From contig JALGQZ010000009.1 in NCBI GenBank assembly GCA_023105745.1, positions 29,614,107 to 29,678,106 of the forward strand: a DNA stretch of 64,000 bases, given 5' to 3'. Below the pieces are notes generated by a model. That model was not told the DNA's origin and did not search any database. It saw nothing but the letters and a program-made list of their open reading frames with translations. The stretch comes from Austropuccinia psidii (taxonomy: Eukaryota > Basidiomycota > Pucciniomycetes > Pucciniales > Sphaerophragmiaceae). The position numbers and the translations under genes are program-made. Positions 1 to 12,339 of the stretch are shown here, one piece after another (within the stretch, counting starts at the first letter, position 1; each line of letters begins with the position of its first letter).

Positions 1-1600
1 CTAGAAACCATTGTCACCTAGGGGTGGTTTCTACCTCAAGAGCTCAAGGTCCCCATTAAATGCTTAAGACTTTTCTTAAAAAAGCTCACTGGTGCTCTCC
101 TGGTTTCTTTTAGATATTTTCACATGGCTTTTAAGAAATAAGTTTTTGAATTAATCAAAAGAATCTTCAAAGAAATTATTGTTAATTTAAAGAATTTCCC
201 TCCTAACAACTGTTATTTTTATTGCAAGTTCTCTAATTACTACCTTTGGATTTCGTTCAAAAATTTAAAAACAATCCAATGAAAAACTGCACTAATACAT
301 AAATTAATTCTTGAGGCATAACTTTACAGTACAATATAAAATAGGAATTATCCAAGCATCAAAGCCTTCAGTTATAATAATTCCATTTATAATAAAATTT
401 TAATTTACCTTCAATTATTTTTCATCATCAATTTCATAGGTCTATTATAAAATTCACTTATTTTATTTCAGACATTCTTCTCAAGATGAATACCAAAGAG
501 ATTATAGTAATTTTAAAGAAATAATCAAATAAAAAACTAATTCAAGAAAATATTTTTATATATTGGGAAGGAATTTCTTTTTGAAGATTAATTAAATAAA
601 TTAACTCAATTATTTACTTAAAAATTTTCAAGATTTTTTAACTATGGGGGTAAGATTTAATTAAATTCCAAATACTTAAGAGGAAATGAATTATTATAAG
701 TACCCACTTAAAATTAAAAAAATAACTTTAGAAGACCTCAATTTGAAAAAAAAATCAAAGAAAAGAAATTTTGCAAGGTTTGAAATAATTTAAAGTCAAA
801 CCAAGAGAAGCTTAAGACCTCAAACAAAATTTAACACAGAAACGACTAAAATATCAATTTTTTTTTCTTTCCCTAAAATTGTAGAAGTGTATTAATTTGA
901 ATAATCTAAATAATCTTAGATCTCATTATCCAAATCAATCACTTTATTAGAATCACTAAGCTAAAAGACTGATTTGAATAAATATGAAAATTCAGGACTC
1001 ACCATAAGAAGTTCCAGAATGTTTTCCAGTAAAAGAATAAATTCCAAAAAATACTTTAATAACTTTAAAGATTTATGCTTCAGTTTATTTAACCTTTTGA
1101 GAATTTCAAAAGAAATTATCATAAAATTGATTAATTCTTAAAGATTTTCTTTTTTTTTTTGGGAGAGAGTAGAAGATCCTTAATTGAAACTAATTATCTT
1201 TTAATTATGCCAACTTCTTCTTAAATTAATTAAAAATAATTTTAAAAAGATTTATTTTTTAAAATTAAATTTAAAATTACTAAATTTCAAGGGTTTAAGA
1301 AGAATTTGACCCTTTAAAATAATATTTTATTAAATTTAAAAGAAATATTTTTAATTAATTAATTTTATAAATAAATAAATTAAAAATTTTATAAATCAAT
1401 TAATAAACTTTTAAATTTGATTAAAAAAAAAAAAATTTTTTTTGATCAAGTTTTTTTTTTTTTTTTCTTGAAGATTTAAATTTTTTTTTTTTAAAAAATA
1501 ATTATTAAAATGATTTATTTTATTTTTATTTTATTTTTTATTTATTTAAATAATTTAATCTTTCTAATTTTTACCTTTAATTTTTTTTTCTTTCTTTCCT

Positions 1601-1631
<31 letters not shown>

Positions 1632-2878
1632 CAAATTAAAATTCATTTGTTTTCATTTTCATTTTTTTTTTTTTTTTGAATATCATAATTTCATTTTATT
1701 TTAATTTTAGATGATTTATCAAGTGAGTTTTTTTTTAGTCTGTTTTCAAGTCACAAATTTATATTATAAAAATAAAATGGACAGGCAGACTAAATCACTT
1801 AAACAGTGAATTTAAATAGTCAAGCTTTTAAGTTAATCTTGGCTGGCTTCCATAAAATCAGCCAAGAAGTGTATTCATCATTTTTTTCATTAATACCTTT
1901 GATTCTCTGGGATGTTAAATAGTACAATCATATTATTTGTGTGTCTTAATTTTTTGAAACAAGCCAAGCTACAGTTGACAAATGGTCAACAAACCTTTTG
2001 GAAACTAGCTCAAAACTCATTTACAATAAGACAAGAGTTCTTTACAGTGAGACAAAAGAACTTTACCACTTCCCAATGTAATTTTAAACCTTTCCCAAAC
2101 TCAACTTACAGACCATATCATCATTTCTGAAAGCTTTCCCTTTCCTTTAACCCCCTCCAACCCCCTCTCCTTAATGTGAATGATAAATTTTATGTTTAAC
2201 TATAATAATCCCTTGAGTTGGAAAAAAAAATTCAAAATGATTGATTTTTATTATAAATATTTATAAACCTTCCTCCTCCTCCTCTTACTTTTAATTAAAA
2301 AAAAAAACAAAAAAACTCAAAAAACTGTTGTTTTTTTTTTTTTATGAATTTTGGATTTTTTTTTTCTTTTTTTTATATAACTTAATAAATCCCCTCTACC
2401 ATTTACTAAAAAAATATTTATTTATTTTTTCTTTTGAAATCATCTTTTCACCTTTTTTTTTTCCAATTATTTTATATTTTAATCTTTTTTTTTTTTTTTT
2501 TTTTTAAACTAAAATATTAAAATTTTTAAACTTAATATATATATATATATATTAATCATATTCTAAGTATTTAAAGATTTATTTTATTTTTGAAGAGGGG
2601 GAAATGATGTAATTGTACTTTTACAAAAATAAAAAAAAAATAAAATTTGAACTTATATTTTTATTTTTTTTTCAAGGTTTTTGCCCTCCCCTCCCAACTT
2701 TTTTTTTTTTTTTATTTTTTTTTTAAGGAAAATTAATCAATTGAAAAAAAAAAATAATTTATTTATTTATTTTTTTTTATTAAATTATTAATTAATTGAA
2801 AAAAAGAAAAAAAAAAATTCTCACTCTTTACTCCCACAAATAAAAAACAAATAAAAATAAAAATATAGCTTTTAAGGT

Positions 2879-2913
<35 letters not shown>

Positions 2914-3336
2914 CCCACTAAATATACTAAATAATAAATATAACCAAAAAAAAATAAAAAAAATAAACATTCAAATTCTTGGTCTTGGCCTGAGGATTTT
3001 TTTTTTTTTTTTTGTAAAAAGAATAGGTGCCTTAGATGAGTTTATCAATTCCCTATATATATTTATATATGTATATATATCATTATAAATTTTTTAATTA
3101 TTAAAATATAATTATATATAATTATTTAAATTAATTTAATTAAATTTAAATAATAATATTATATAAAGTTTATTTAATAATTATTATTATTTATTTATTT
3201 ATTTATTTTTTTTGTTTAAAAAAAAAAAAATACAATTAAATTTAATAAGATTTTTTTAATTTAAACTTAATTAAATTTTTCTTAATGAAAAAAAAAAAAA
3301 AAATTGATTTAAAATCATATTAATAAAATTCAAAAT

Positions 3337-3388
<52 letters not shown>
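1..3388. repeat. AT-rich low-complexity block with many homopolymers
   Basis: No gene recognised. The block is dominated by A and T homopolymers, including A runs of about 26-30 near 1605 and 2882 and a T run of more than 30 near 3341 followed directly by an A run, plus TA dinucleotide runs near 2540 and 3050. Short ORFs at 1510-1704 and 1912-2130 encode homopolymer-like or unrecognisable peptides and are not supported as genes. An 8-bp perfect stem (CTTGGCTG/CAGCCAAG, 13-nt loop) lies at 1838-1866. 1780-2150 is less biased and may be an old repeat fragment. Confidence 0.7.
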
Positions 3389-3390
<2 letters not shown>

Positions 3391-4859
3391 CTCTTGTGAA
3401 AAACAAGAGTGATCCAACATTATTTAAGAATTAAGAACTAACTTCAAGGGATTCAAAAATGATAAAGAGATAAAGAAGAATATATTTCTTTAAAAAAAAA
3501 AAAATAAGATAAATTAAAAGATAATCCAAAAGATAAAAATAAAGCCAAAGGTTAAGAATAATAAAGAAAAAATTCAAAGGCCAAAGATTCAACCAAATGA
3601 ATCCTCAATTCATTGTTTTAACCTGTCAGAAAGAACAATGGAATTAGTAAAGGATATGACCACCAATATCCACTGACAGGAAAAGAACAAGGTGAAAATG
3701 ACTGAATTATGAATATCAGTATTTACTTCCAAGAATGAAAAGAAATTAATAATAAAAATTAATCTAATATATTAATTAACTGGGGAAAAGTCCCTAGGGG
3801 TGAAAAGGTGGCCAGTATATATGAAAAGTTGAAGACTGATCCTGGAAGCTTGAGCATCCAGCTGTATTGACTGCTTTGGGTTAGTACAGATCTGGCAATA
3901 TTGAAGAATGAACTGTGTGCCTTGAATTCCCACAGTGGAAGACGCTTTGGCCCAAAAACGCCAATGCCATACAGGTTTCCTGAATACAGCCTGTATGGAC
4001 TAATTGAGTTTTCAAAGGAGTGCTTGATGCCTTGATAACTGATTTGAATATCAAAAACCTCTTGAAACTGTCCTTGAAGAATCCTGGGCCAGTATTCCCT
4101 TGGGGGAACACTGTTGAAATGAAAGAGCCAACACCTGAAGGGTCAGGTGATTGGTGTCCTTGAATGGTCTTGTGGATTCCACCATGAATTACCAACTTGA
4201 GTAAAATGAATCTTCCTTTTGAAATAGACTGATGGGCTGGTGACATGACTTGAAAGTGTCCCCATTGGATTGCTGAAGAAAAATGGTGCATAATGGTATA
4301 TAATACCATATATGCCCCATTCCTGGTTCCTGTGGTATGGGGTCCATGACTGAGGGGAAACCCTGTCAAAGGTGTGCTGGTGGCCTCTGGTGCTTGTCAA
4401 AGGCCATGGGTGGAGTCTTGGGGTCATTGGTCATCTATGGCCATTTTGAGTGATTTGGGTCCATGGAGCAATTGGCCAAAACTGGGCTGCCCCCCTTGAG
4501 GGGCCTAAATGGTCCCACAGCCCATGGGCCATGATATGTGTCCTACATAATGCGGGCCATAGAGGCCATAGGGGGCCTAAATGGCCTAAAACCCCCAATC
4601 AAAGGGGGTGGGCCAGGGGCCAAAGACCCCTGGAACATAAAATGACCCCCCAGGTCCAAAATCAAAGGGATTGGCCTGGGGTTTGGTGAGCTAAGGAATT
4701 GGCCAAAAGGGCCAAAGGAGCAGGATATGGCCATAAAAGGTGGGTGTGGCCCAAAGGCCATTTAAACACCCATAGAGGCCAATTGGCCATAAATTGGGTC
4801 AGGCCAAAATTGGCATAAACACCAATTGGGGGGGGGGGGGGTTCCCCATGGTTGTGACA
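3389..4859 (-). mobile_element. Solo LTR of the Ty3/Gypsy family
   Basis: This stretch aligns along its length with the two LTRs at 9630-11143 and 19584-20657, in the same orientation. Shared blocks include the CTCTTG...CAAGAG hairpin at 3391-3409, the 'aaaggatatgaccaccaa' block near 3650, the 'ttaattaactgggg' block near 3772 and the GGTGCATAATGG block near 4286. The high-coordinate end is CATGGTTGTGACA, matching CATGGTTGTGGCA at 11131-11143. No polypurine tract or coding region adjoins it, so it is a solo LTR or a truncated copy. The first few bases at the low end are replaced by a poly(T)/poly(A) tract. The GC-rich part 4440-4859 contains many ggcc motifs and a run of 14 G at 4828-4841. The ORFs at 3881-4761 are LTR sequence, not genes. 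Confidence 0.8.
4285..4310 (-). promoter_or_regulatory. Palindromic TATA-containing LTR element
   Basis: The sequence ATGGTAT-ATA-ATACCAT (4293-4309) is a perfect 7-bp inverted repeat around a TATA-like centre, next to GGTGCATA. It is the best conserved part of the LTRs. In the copy at 20467-20483 the arms change to ATGGTGT/ACACCAT, so both arms vary together. It is probably the LTR core promoter or a dyad binding site, read on the minus strand; this function is inferred. Confidence 0.45.
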
Positions 4860-5135
4860 CAGTTACAGTAATAAGTATAACCATCAAATAAGTCTTGAAA
4901 GGAAATTTAATAGTAAACAGTGGACCGCTTATTTTTTGCAGGGGTTTTCAAGATTTCAACACTTGGGACCCCTGACCAATGTGAAGGTATTCAAGTCGTC
5001 TTGTTGAAGTTAAAACGTAATAAACATTTATTATCACATGCATCAATGGCATTTACAAATTGCACTTGGCATATCAACAGCATTAACTTGAAAAAATGCT
5101 TTCCTCACTGTAAAAATACAACAGAGGTTCTTTTA

Positions 5136-7311
5136 TTAAATATTAGCTCGCTTGCGAATATCTAAAGGATTAGTTCTAGATTGATTACTTGGTGGTTCAT
5201 TTTCTGATTGGGTAAAAGATTGCTTGAATGATTGAGCGCCATTGTGATTCTTAATTGTCAGACAATCTAAAGAATAAGTGATGATTAACTTGGCGAAAGG
5301 ATAAATTTGGGTAGAAAACAAAGTGCTTAACTAATATTGCAATAATCGCATATATCCCAAATCACATCAATGACAAAGTATCCATAAACGAGAGCTGCGA
5401 TGACGATACTGAATCGGATAAATGCAACTGTAGCAGCATTTGTAGTTTGAATGACAGGTCCTTGAAAGTAGCCAAAGCTAATCCGATTGAGGTTTGAATC
5501 TATCAAGCCGATTAATGACCACAAAAGTAGAATATTCCAGTGGGGAAATAACTCGGGTGATTTAACAATGTGTGATAACATTAGAAGTCCAACGAGGTAG
5601 GAAAAACATAAACCATAATATACCATAAAGGTAACGAGATGGTGATGTAATATAATAGGTAAAGACCAAAGCCATAATAAGTTAATTGTCACTAGTGAGA
5701 TAAATGGGACCAATCCTAGTAGAGTTTTAAAGTTGGGGCCTTGTTGAGACTTTCTTGCCTTGACGACATTGAGATAACTATAGGTAAGAAAAAGTCGGAA
5801 AATCGTTATTTATTTATTGAGCCCAAACTGGCCAAGATAATATGAGTTTAAGAACACATACCTTTGTAAAGTATTTGAGCTTAAACTAAAGATTGCAAAG
5901 AGCAAAGAGCATTTATTCAAAGACAAGTCTTTAATATTGAGTGCTTGAATCCAAGAATTTGTGTTTAATTTAAGAAAGCTTAAAATGCCTTGTTCCCAAA
6001 AGGAAGGACCTAAGTTGAAAAGAAGAATCAAATAAATTTTTGTTTTGATTTAAATGATGAGATAATTTTTTGCCTGACCGTAAATTGCAGTGATTAAGAA
6101 TACTGCGATGAGGATTAAGATACCTTCGACAGGTCCACTAAAACTACTTAGATATAAAATCTAGCAAGATATCAAGATATATTGATTAAGGGTTGACTAG
6201 ATGAATTTAAGTGAGAATTTTGAAAGAAGTAAAGATGAATGAATGAATGACTGACACCTGTATGATATTCTTCCCAAGTTGTAAGATAAAAATTTGCTAG
6301 GGCGGCAGTTTGAGTTGCGACTGAGATGAAATTTTCAATAAATGAATACTAGTTTAAACGAGCAAATGAAATAATTTTGAATAGACTGACCTGTCCACCA
6401 AGATTGACCCATATTTAAAGAAGCAGCAGCAAGGATAGAGCCCAGCTAAGATGAAAGGAATTTATATAGATTGAGAGGGATGATTTTTGATTTTAAGAAT
6501 TAATAGTTGAGCTTACAGTAGTATTTAAAGCGTCACAACCTGATATGAAGGATGAAGAAATGAGTTGAAAAGTGATGAATTGAGTTGAATTGAAAGTTTG
6601 AGATATTTACCATGATCGAATAGCTCTCCCAAAGGGCTTGAAGTGCAAGTTCTTCTAGCTTGCTTTCCATCGATAGCATCTAAACTTTGATAAATCCATA
6701 GACCGATAGTAAAACTAAATGAATCGAAAAGGATTTAAGATGTCAAGGAATATTTTAAGATGAAAGTGATAGGTAAATTTACCTAATATAAAGCCAAGAA
6801 CCAGGACAAACTGAATGTGAATTATTAAGATTGATGATAGAATCCAATTTGAAGAAATTTGAGATTTTAATTAATTGATTTGATTGAAAATTTGAGCTAT
6901 CATCCAACGATTTAATTGAATTATGACAAGATAAATTTGATTGAAAGATCAATAATAAGATGAAATTTAATAAAACAAATAATAAACCCTAAAAAAATTA
7001 AAAATTAAAAATTAAAAATTAAAATTAGTTTGAAGTTTTTTTAAAAAATTTAAGAATCAACCACTTACTGTTAAAGTGATCAAATTTGGAGCGATTGAGA
7101 TTGGAATAAAAGTTACCAATTTATTCCAATAAGGTGTTAAGATATAACGTGATATGATCGAGTGATCTTGGCCTGAATAACGATATTTGGTGAGATTTAT
7201 CAATCTAAAACTTGGAATGAAATGTAGCCTTTTATTTAAAAAATTTCTCGATTTCATTATGATTTTGATTTTGATTTTGTTGATTTCGATTTTGATTATT
7301 ATTGATATCAA
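5136..7311 (-). CDS. EPT1: Cholinephosphotransferase/ethanolaminephosphotransferase (CDP-alcohol phosphatidyltransferase)
   Basis: Integral membrane enzyme of the ER/Golgi that transfers phosphocholine or phosphoethanolamine from the CDP-alcohol to diacylglycerol. Exon 1 (from 7311, or an internal Met at 7257) encodes the family N-terminus, [20 protein letters not shown] then WNKL and APNLITLT. The catalytic signature DG-x2-AR-x8-G-x3-D-x3-D is complete: DGKQARRT lies near 6672, and an intron falls between DHG (about 6611) and CD. Later exons give [11 protein letters not shown] (about 6395-6450), [13 protein letters not shown] (about 6250), [17 protein letters not shown] (about 6120), PSFWEQ (about 6000) and the hydrophobic C-terminal helices at 5332-5780. 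An intron at 5267-5331 joins DYCNI to NCLTIKNHN, and the stop is TAA at 5136-5138. About nine exons with short GT-AG introns; no broken frame seen. The 5' edge of exon 2 is uncertain. Whether the substrate is choline, ethanolamine or both cannot be told. Confidence 0.88.
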
Positions 7312-8079
7312 ATTAATTTACTTTTAAAATTGAGTTGAAAAGATTAAAATTAAAATAATTTTTTAGCCTCCTGAAGAAGAATATCGATCATCAAAAATTA
7401 AATCAATTAAGAAAAATTATTTTTGAGAATTAATCAAGAGATTATTGAAGATGATCTTTAATATTTAAAAGTGACAAAAAATTTAATCAAAAAAATAAAT
7501 AAATAAATAAATCAGATTTATGATTTTAAAATAAAAAAAAATTAAAAAATTTATAAATTTCAAAAAATCAAAAAATTAGTAATTATAATTAATTAGTTTT
7601 AATAAATTATAAAGCTTGAATTAGCTTCTTATCAAAAAAAAATAAAAAAATAAAAAATAAAAACATTTTTAAATAAATAAAAATTAATTAATTTATTTAA
7701 CTTTCAAAATAAAATAAAAATAAATATTTAAAAAAGATAAAAATATAAATTAATTAAAATACCTTTTTACTGATTGAAGATTATCAGGTTTGTTTAAGAA
7801 AAAGAAAATTACACTTTATTACCTTGATTGATCTTAGTTTAATTAATTTTTATTATTAATTATAATCATATCAAATCATAAGTGTTATCAAAAGAAAAGA
7901 AAAGAAAAGAAAAGAATTACATTTCTAAAAATATTCATAAAAATTTAAATGGTTTAACTAAATTTGATTTACAAAAATAAATTTAAACAGATCACATCTT
8001 TAAGTACCAAAAATAAATAGTTATTGATATGATTCTTTCAAAATTAAGGAAAGATAATAACTTAGAGAATCTCCACCAG
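7312..8079. other. AT-rich intergenic DNA, no gene seen
   Basis: Upstream flank of the phosphotransferase gene. It consists of A/T runs and short direct repeats such as (aaataaataaat) near 7496 and (aaaag)n near 7892. No coding signal was found on either strand. The gene promoter must lie at the low-coordinate end, but no clear element is visible. Confidence 0.6.
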
Positions 8080-8843
8080 TGTTACTTAGCATGGAGAACT
8101 ATAACTCACAGATAGCTCCCCAATTCTGTAAGATGGCTTCTTGATGTGCAATGTGTAATTGCAGTGTAGGTATCTGGGGAGGCAAATTGTTACTATCACA
8201 GAAACAGTAATTTCTTTCTGATTGAGTGATGGTTTGGATGTTCCAAACACAAGTTTCTCCCATATTGATGAGTGTTGCAGGAGTTAGAGGGTTGCCAGAT
8301 CTGGTAACCCAAGGTCCTTTTTAAACAACGGAGCTAAATGAAATTTGCCTTTAGCATTGCTGGTGGGGCTGGATTTTGGATGCAGGAGGGGCTAAAATGT
8401 GAAATCTCACTATTTAGCAATGCTGGTGGGGATGGTATTACACTTGAGACTTCTTTTTTTTTTAAAAAAAAAAAAAAAACAAAGCTTTATAGATTTAAAA
8501 ATAAATAGGGGGACTCAAAATACCCAAATTTGTATGCTCATGCTGATGTGTAGCTTTTGCTCACATAATATTTCCCAAAAAGCATTCTGTGAGTTCATGG
8601 GAAGATTCAACAGAAGCCATTTGAGATGAATGGTGGGTGACTCTGCTTGTAAGAGGTCAGAGAATTAGACCTCACTTGTTCACACTATCACATGAGTTCA
8701 AGATTCCAATTTGGATGAAGAGGTTGAGCTTGTGTGATTTTACAGGCTTTGAATATTCTATCTACAACTTGAATCACATAATGAATATGTAATTTGTCTT
8801 ATCTGAGACTGTGCCAACTTGTGGTCTTGCCTCACTACTAACA
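8080..8843 (-). mobile_element. 3' LTR of a Ty1/Copia remnant
   Basis: Read on the minus strand, a purine tract (TTGGGAGGGAG, 8844-8854) is followed at 8843 by TGTTAGTAGTGAGGC. On the plus strand the other end begins TGTTAC at 8080. The LTR is therefore bounded by TGTTA...TAACA, about 764 bp. It lies directly downstream of the Copia RNase H frame ending at 8857, as expected for a 3' LTR. It contains a T/A homopolymer junction near 8450-8478. No matching 5' LTR is present in the window. The ORF at 8399-8629 lies inside the LTR and is not supported. Confidence 0.65.
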
Positions 8844-8856
8844 CTCCCTCCCAAGA

Positions 8857-9629
8857 TCACAAGTTTAGGCCTTCCAAGATTTTGGTGTGGTTAACTGGAG
8901 ATAATGATTTGGTGAAAATCTCTGCTAATTGTTCTTTTGTTGTTACCCATTTAAGTTTGATTTTTTCTTGTCTTACAAGATCATTGATGAAGAAAAAGGC
9001 TCTGGTTAGGTATTTGGTTCTTTTTTGAGAAGCATTGTCTTTGGTGATAAGTATGGCAGCTTTATTGTTGCAGGGGATTGATGTTAATTGTCCATAGAAT
9101 TTTGATAATGTGTGACAAGTTTTGTCCTGAGTCACCCATCACCACATATTTTGCTGAACATGTACTCATTGCTACTATACATTGTTTTTTTGATCTGCAT
9201 CAGACCAGACAACCAGCATACAATATTAACCCACTAGATGTTGACCTTTCAAAACTCCTGCCCCAGTTTGCATCTGTCCATAGGGTCAGGTGACACATTT
9301 TATTGTGTCTAAGCTTGAGTACCTTGTCAGTTGTCTTCTTTAGGTAGCCTATTAAGTGATCTAATAGATTCCAGAATTCTTTTTTGGGGCTGTGGCTGTA
9401 CCTTTCCAGAAAATTGACAGAGAAAGCTAAATCTGGCCTATAACCACTGTTCAGGTACATTAATGAGCCAAGAAAGTGTTAAAACTCTTTGAAAGATATT
9501 GGATTTGCATCTTCACAATCACATTGTTGGAACAGAAGAGGGGTTGATGTGGTAATGGTATGTTGGGGATAGCCTTTAACTATGTGTGTGGCAAGTAGTC
9601 TTTGGTCAAAGTGTAATTGATTATCTATT
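8857..9629 (-). pseudogene. Ty1/Copia polyprotein fragment (RT C-terminus and RNase H)
   Basis: Two segments of one protein are visible. The first, 9460-9200, reads RPDLAFSVNFLERYSHSPKK, then LIGYLKKT, then LWTDANWG, which is the Copia end-of-RT/start-of-RNase H region including the RNase H Asp in DAN. The second, 9135-8857, reads CNNKAAILITKDNASQKRTK, then FINDLVRQEKIKLKWV, TTKEQLAEIFTKSLS, which is the canonical Copia RNase H C-terminus. A frame break near 9200-9135 separates them. Everything upstream (Gag, protease, integrase, most of RT) is missing: the sequence stops at 9629, where the Gypsy LTR begins. The element is dead. Confidence 0.85.
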
Positions 9630-11143
9630 TGTCAAAAGGGATCTTGGGAAAAACAAGAGTGGCCTGGTACTCAGTAATCAGGGAACTCACTTGGAAGACT
9701 CCAAAGAATAAAGAAGACAGGAATAAAATAAATGAATTTCTCTAAGAAATATGCAGGTACAAAAATGAGATGCAATAAGAGAAATAAAAAGCCAAATGGC
9801 CAAAGAGCCAACCAAGGAAGTCCTTAATCACTGTTTAAACCTGCAAGAATGAAAAATGGAATTATTAAAGGATATGACCAACAATATCCACTGACAGGCA
9901 AAGAAAGAAGAGAGAAACATGCTAAATGACTGACTTGATAATATCAGTATTCACTTAACAAAAAAAGATAAGATAAATAAATATAAAATAAAATCAAAAA
10001 ATATTAATTAACTGGGGAAAAAACCCCAAGGTCAAAGGGAACTGGTATATGTGAAGAGTTGAGAGCTTGACTCCTTCAGGCTGGCAGCTGATCTGTATTG
10101 AATACTAGAAGCTGTATTGATTGTCTGATTGAAGGTGTGCCTTGCCAAATTGAGAAATGAACTGGGTTTAATGATCTTCCCATGGTGTATTATTGAAATA
10201 CAGGTCTTGATGAATCCAGACTGTATCGAATGAATTTGGTTGCCAAGGTGGATTGATGGAGCATTGACACTTGACAGATGGTTTTGGAACTTCCTCTTGA
10301 ATATCCCTTGAGAATTAATTTCCAGTATTCCCTTAGAGGAATACAGTGAATGAGAATATACAATGATTTCTTGATGGCATCATTGATATCTGAGAGTGAC
10401 ACTTGTCCTTGAGCCTTGATTATTCCTCTGGATGACATGATGCCTTGATGACCTTATGGAGTTTTGAAATAACCTTTTGAAATTGAAACCATTGGATTGC
10501 TGGTGAAAAAAGATTCATAATGGTGTATAACACAATTTATGTCACTTTTGGTTATTGGAGGGTGAAAGAGGCCAAAGATCTTTTGGAAGGATACCAGGAG
10601 GATATGAGTGAATAATGGGTTTTGGGTGGCTTCAGAGGTGACAAAGTGTTTTTGGGTGTTTTGGCCAAATACAGCTTATGCAGATTTAAAACTGCATTTG
10701 TGCAAAGTGCACAAAGCCAGCAATTAAGCCCCAAATAGCCTGATATGGTCATTTGGGCATATTTCCCATATTACATGGAAAAATGGCATAAAAAGGCTGA
10801 ATACAGAAAGATACACAAAATGTGCAAAAGTGCACAAAATCTCACAAAATGCACAAATTTGTATTTAAAGCTTAAAAAGCCAAATACAGGATTTTGTGCT
10901 GTATTTTCCTTGCTGACTGGAAAATACCTAAGAGCTCCCAAAATCAAAAACTGGAAAGGAAAGGCCTTATGATTATGAAGGGGCCAAGTTGGCCCCAGAT
11001 AGTGAAATGGCCATAAAAGGCCAGGAAAGATGAAATGGCCAATTTGACCAAGGGTTATGGATATGGCCAAATTGCCATAAATTGGATATGAAATGGATTT
11101 GCCATAGGAAGGTCCAAGAGGGTGAATTGCCATGGTTGTGGCA
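9630..11143 (-). repeat. 3' LTR of the Gypsy element
   Basis: About 1.5 kb, bounded on the plus strand by TGTCAAAAGGG at 9630 and GGTTGTGGCA at 11143 (TG...CA). It aligns with 19584-20657 and 3389-4859. The polypurine tract adjoins its high-coordinate end, identifying it as the 3' LTR of a minus-strand element. A palindromic TATA-like block with one mismatch lies at 10520-10536, and the U5-end hairpin (TCTTG/CAAGA) at 9642-9658. ORFs at 10190-11329 are LTR sequence without recognisable product. Confidence 0.85.
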
Positions 11144-11155
11144 GTACCCCCCACC
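11144..11155 (-). other. Polypurine tract of the Gypsy element
   Basis: The minus strand reads GGTGGGGGGTAC immediately before the LTR start TGCCACAACC. A purine run directly upstream of a 3' LTR is the usual plus-strand primer of reverse transcription. Confidence 0.6.
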
Positions 11156-11382
11156 TTGAAATGGTGAGCTCCTGAGCACCAATACAAGGTGAATATTGTT
11201 GAGGCTATTGGAAAGAGTTTTGAGAGAGGTATAAGGAGGATTTCCTTGAGAAATAAAAATTGATACTGATATTAAAATATTGGCATATGACATGGTACTT
11301 GCTTGATCTTCTTTTGGAATTGGCTTCAAAGTTTTTGATTAATATAAATGATTGATGTGATAAAAGAAAAATTTAAAATAAA

Positions 11383-11640
11383 AGAATGAAAATTGAAATA
11401 AGAAAAGAAAAAGAGAGAAATGGAAAGAAATTAATCTTGAGGATGTTCCAATCTTCATCACAGAGGTTGGTAATTGATTTTGAAATTAGCCAAGGACATG
11501 GAAAGAAAGATATGATGCCAGGTGCTCACAAAGTGGCCAAAGTAATGTTTTTACAGATTGTAGACCCCTCAGGAAAGTGCACACCAGGAGAGGGACTTAA
11601 TTTTGATAGTTACCACTCCTGCTGTGGTATTCCATACCAA
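11383..11640. repeat. Copy A of a segment duplicated in the Gypsy 3' region
   Basis: This block aligns with 13583-13830 in the same orientation. Matching landmarks are 'aaaagaat...aaattga' at the start, 'aattgattttgaaat' (here) versus 'aattgatgttgaaat' (there), 'tgctcaca...gtggccaaag' versus 'tgctcaca...ctgtcaaagg', and 'gagggacttaattttgatag' versus 'gtgggacttacttttggtaa'. The ORF at 11386-11670 is not a recognisable protein. Confidence 0.6.
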
Positions 11641-11689
11641 TTATACCAGTTTCAAGATTACCAAGTATGATAATAAAAAATGCAGAATA

Positions 11690-12200
11690 GTTAAGGGGAA
11701 AGAAAATTAAAATGCGGAATAACTCCAGACACAGGAATAGAATTGTGGAATTTTGGAGAAGGAATTGGAATAACATTGAGGAACTTGGGAGAAATTATGG
11801 AAGAAGATTTAGGAATTATAGAAAAATCCATGAATAGCTCTGAGGAATGAAAATAAAATTTCAGAATTATTCCAGGGATAAAAATACAACTGTGGAATAA
11901 AACTATTGGATTTTCAAACATAAAATAGGAATTAGGGAGTAACTCCAGATGTTAAAATAGGAATTAGGGAATAACTCAGGGTAAAATTGAGGAATAACTC
12001 CCAAGAAGAAAAGCAAATTGAGGAATAACTTTGGAGATGAAAATAGGAACTATGGAATAACTCTAGAGATAGAAATAGGAATTAGGGAATAAAACTGGAA
12101 ATTAAAATGGGAATTAGGGAATAACTTTGGAGATGAACATAGGAATTATGGAATAACTCTGGAGATGGAAATAGGAATTAGGAAATAATTCCTAAGAAGG
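11690..12200. repeat. Degenerate minisatellite, about 35-bp unit
   Basis: Repeated unit of the form 'aggaattagggaataactc' followed by 'tggagatgaaaata', seen more than ten times with substitutions and small indels. Examples: near 11928, 11955, 12000, 12040, 12070, 12110, 12140 and 12165. It lies between the integrase-chromodomain gene and the 3' LTR. No coding signal is supported. Confidence 0.75.
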
Positions 12201-12339
12201 AAATCAAACTTCAGCACTCTAGAAATAGGTAAATCAAACTCTAAAGAAGTCCTAGGGCATAAACAAGAAGATTAAAGTTTCAACCAGAAGAACTTCAATT
12301 AAAATAGAAAATACCAATTTCCTCACCTTTTTCAAATAT

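Noticed and set aside
1510..1704. 64-codon ORF in the AT-rich block
   Set aside because: The peptide is almost only Phe, Ile, Leu, Lys and Asn from homopolymers; no gene-like feature.
3881..4761. Several ORFs of 70-160 codons on both strands
   Set aside because: They lie in a Gypsy LTR shared with 9630-11143 and 19584-20657; frames are not conserved between copies.
8399..8629. 76-codon plus-strand ORF
   Set aside because: Inside the Copia LTR and spans a T/A homopolymer junction.
9078..9293. Plus-strand ORF
   Set aside because: Antisense shadow of the Copia RNase H frame.
10771..11329. Minus-strand ORFs of 118-138 codons
   Set aside because: LTR and polypurine region; no domain, and the frame is not kept in the other LTRs.
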